Made by a program: the position numbers and the translations under genes. A stretch of DNA of 49,825 nucleotides from Oscillospiraceae bacterium (GTDB lineage: Bacteria; Bacillota; Clostridia; Oscillospirales; CAG-272), in contig SVRT01000016.1 in NCBI GenBank assembly GCA_015064685.1, forward strand, positions 1 through 49,825. The letters are read 5' to 3'. Positions 49,672 to 49,825 of the stretch are shown piece by piece. Every line of letters starts with the position of its first letter. The stretch's first letter is position 1. The notes beneath the pieces were generated by a model, which was not told the DNA's origin, did no database searches, and saw nothing but the letters and a program-made list of their open reading frames with translations.

Positions 49672-49825
49672 TTCAAATTTTGATTTGTAGGGGAGGCAAA
49701 CAATCCCTCAGTCACGCGCAAGGCGTGACAGGTCTCGCTGCGGCTCGGTCACATCGCGGCTCTGACAACACACCGTGTTGTCATTCACTCCCGCGATGCC
49801 GCTTCGCTACCCTTTACACAAGGGA
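49672..49825 (-). repeat. Truncated intergenic element E5, E2-type body
   Basis: The right-end motif (17 of 18 bases of GACAAATCAAAATTTGAA, reversed) lies at 49672-49689, followed by AACAATCCCTCAGTCACGCG as in E2. After GCGTGACA it has about 75 bases not found in E2 (49731 to about 49809, including TGACAACACACCGTGTTGTC and a TCGCGG/CCGCGA foldback), then rejoins the E2 pattern at CCCTTTACACAAGGGA. The element runs off the window. Confidence 0.75.

Overview
The window looks like a chromosomal segment of a Gram-positive, endospore-forming Clostridia-type bacterium (Bacillota), probably an uncultured gut anaerobe. This is inferred from AGGAGG-type ribosome-binding sites, many TTGACA/TATAAT promoters with 17-bp spacers, a BcrA-type ABC/two-component locus, mini-RNase III, a DUF1934 protein, a SpoIIQ-like M23 protein, and GH4/GH3/GH28-type carbohydrate genes. 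No phage, transposase, CRISPR array or rRNA was seen.

Layout. (1) 1-2415: tail of an intergenic repeat element, then a GH4 alpha-galactosidase (minus) divergent from an AraC-type regulator (plus). (2) 2461-25866: one long co-directional block with no obvious internal terminator. It reads as a Wzx/Wzy-type cell-surface polysaccharide cluster: aminotransferase, initiating sugar-phosphate transferase, three glycosyltransferases, polymerase-like protein, flippase, GNAT, three consecutive ATP-grasp ligases, a TRAP-type permease with a tiny membrane partner, a second aminotransferase, RmlA, RmlB, a galacturonokinase-like GHMP kinase, a nucleotidyltransferase, a UDP-glucuronate 4-epimerase-like protein, a PHP phosphatase and an AAC(3)-fold acetyltransferase, ending in a GH3 glycosidase. 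(3) 25867-27378: a separately promoted GH28-like beta-helix protein. (4) 27390-34864: two BcrA-type ABC transporters, an OmpR/intramembrane-sensing kinase pair and a polytopic membrane protein, bracketed by two paralogous small membrane proteins. (5) 34873-42322: zinc dehydrogenase, MATE efflux protein, DUF1295 protein, unknown membrane protein, and TrkH/TrkA potassium uptake. (6) 42362-43054: tRNA-Pro(UGG) preceded by five tandem copies of a 65-bp unit that starts with the tRNA 5' end. (7) 43055-49825: DUF378, SpoIIQ-like M23 protein, DUF11 protein, a TIM-barrel/mini-RNase III/cyclophilin operon, AsnRS and a DUF1934 protein.

How the genes work together. RmlA, RmlB, an aminotransferase and an acetyltransferase would give a dTDP-4-acetamido-4,6-dideoxyhexose. 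The kinase, nucleotidyltransferase and epimerase would turn free galacturonate into UDP-GalA/UDP-GlcA. The glycosyltransferases, flippase and polymerase would build and export the repeat unit, and the ATP-grasp trio may decorate it with amino acids or other carboxylates. These roles are inferred from families and context.

The most unusual signals are non-coding. Five dispersed intergenic elements share one pair of imperfect inverted ends (CAAATTGCGGTTTATA and GACAAATCAAAATTTGAA) around differing, self-complementary bodies. The tRNA-Pro leader carries five tRNA-5'-half-like repeats in exact register. The trk locus is surrounded by foldbacks, hairpins and an 18-bp flanking direct repeat.
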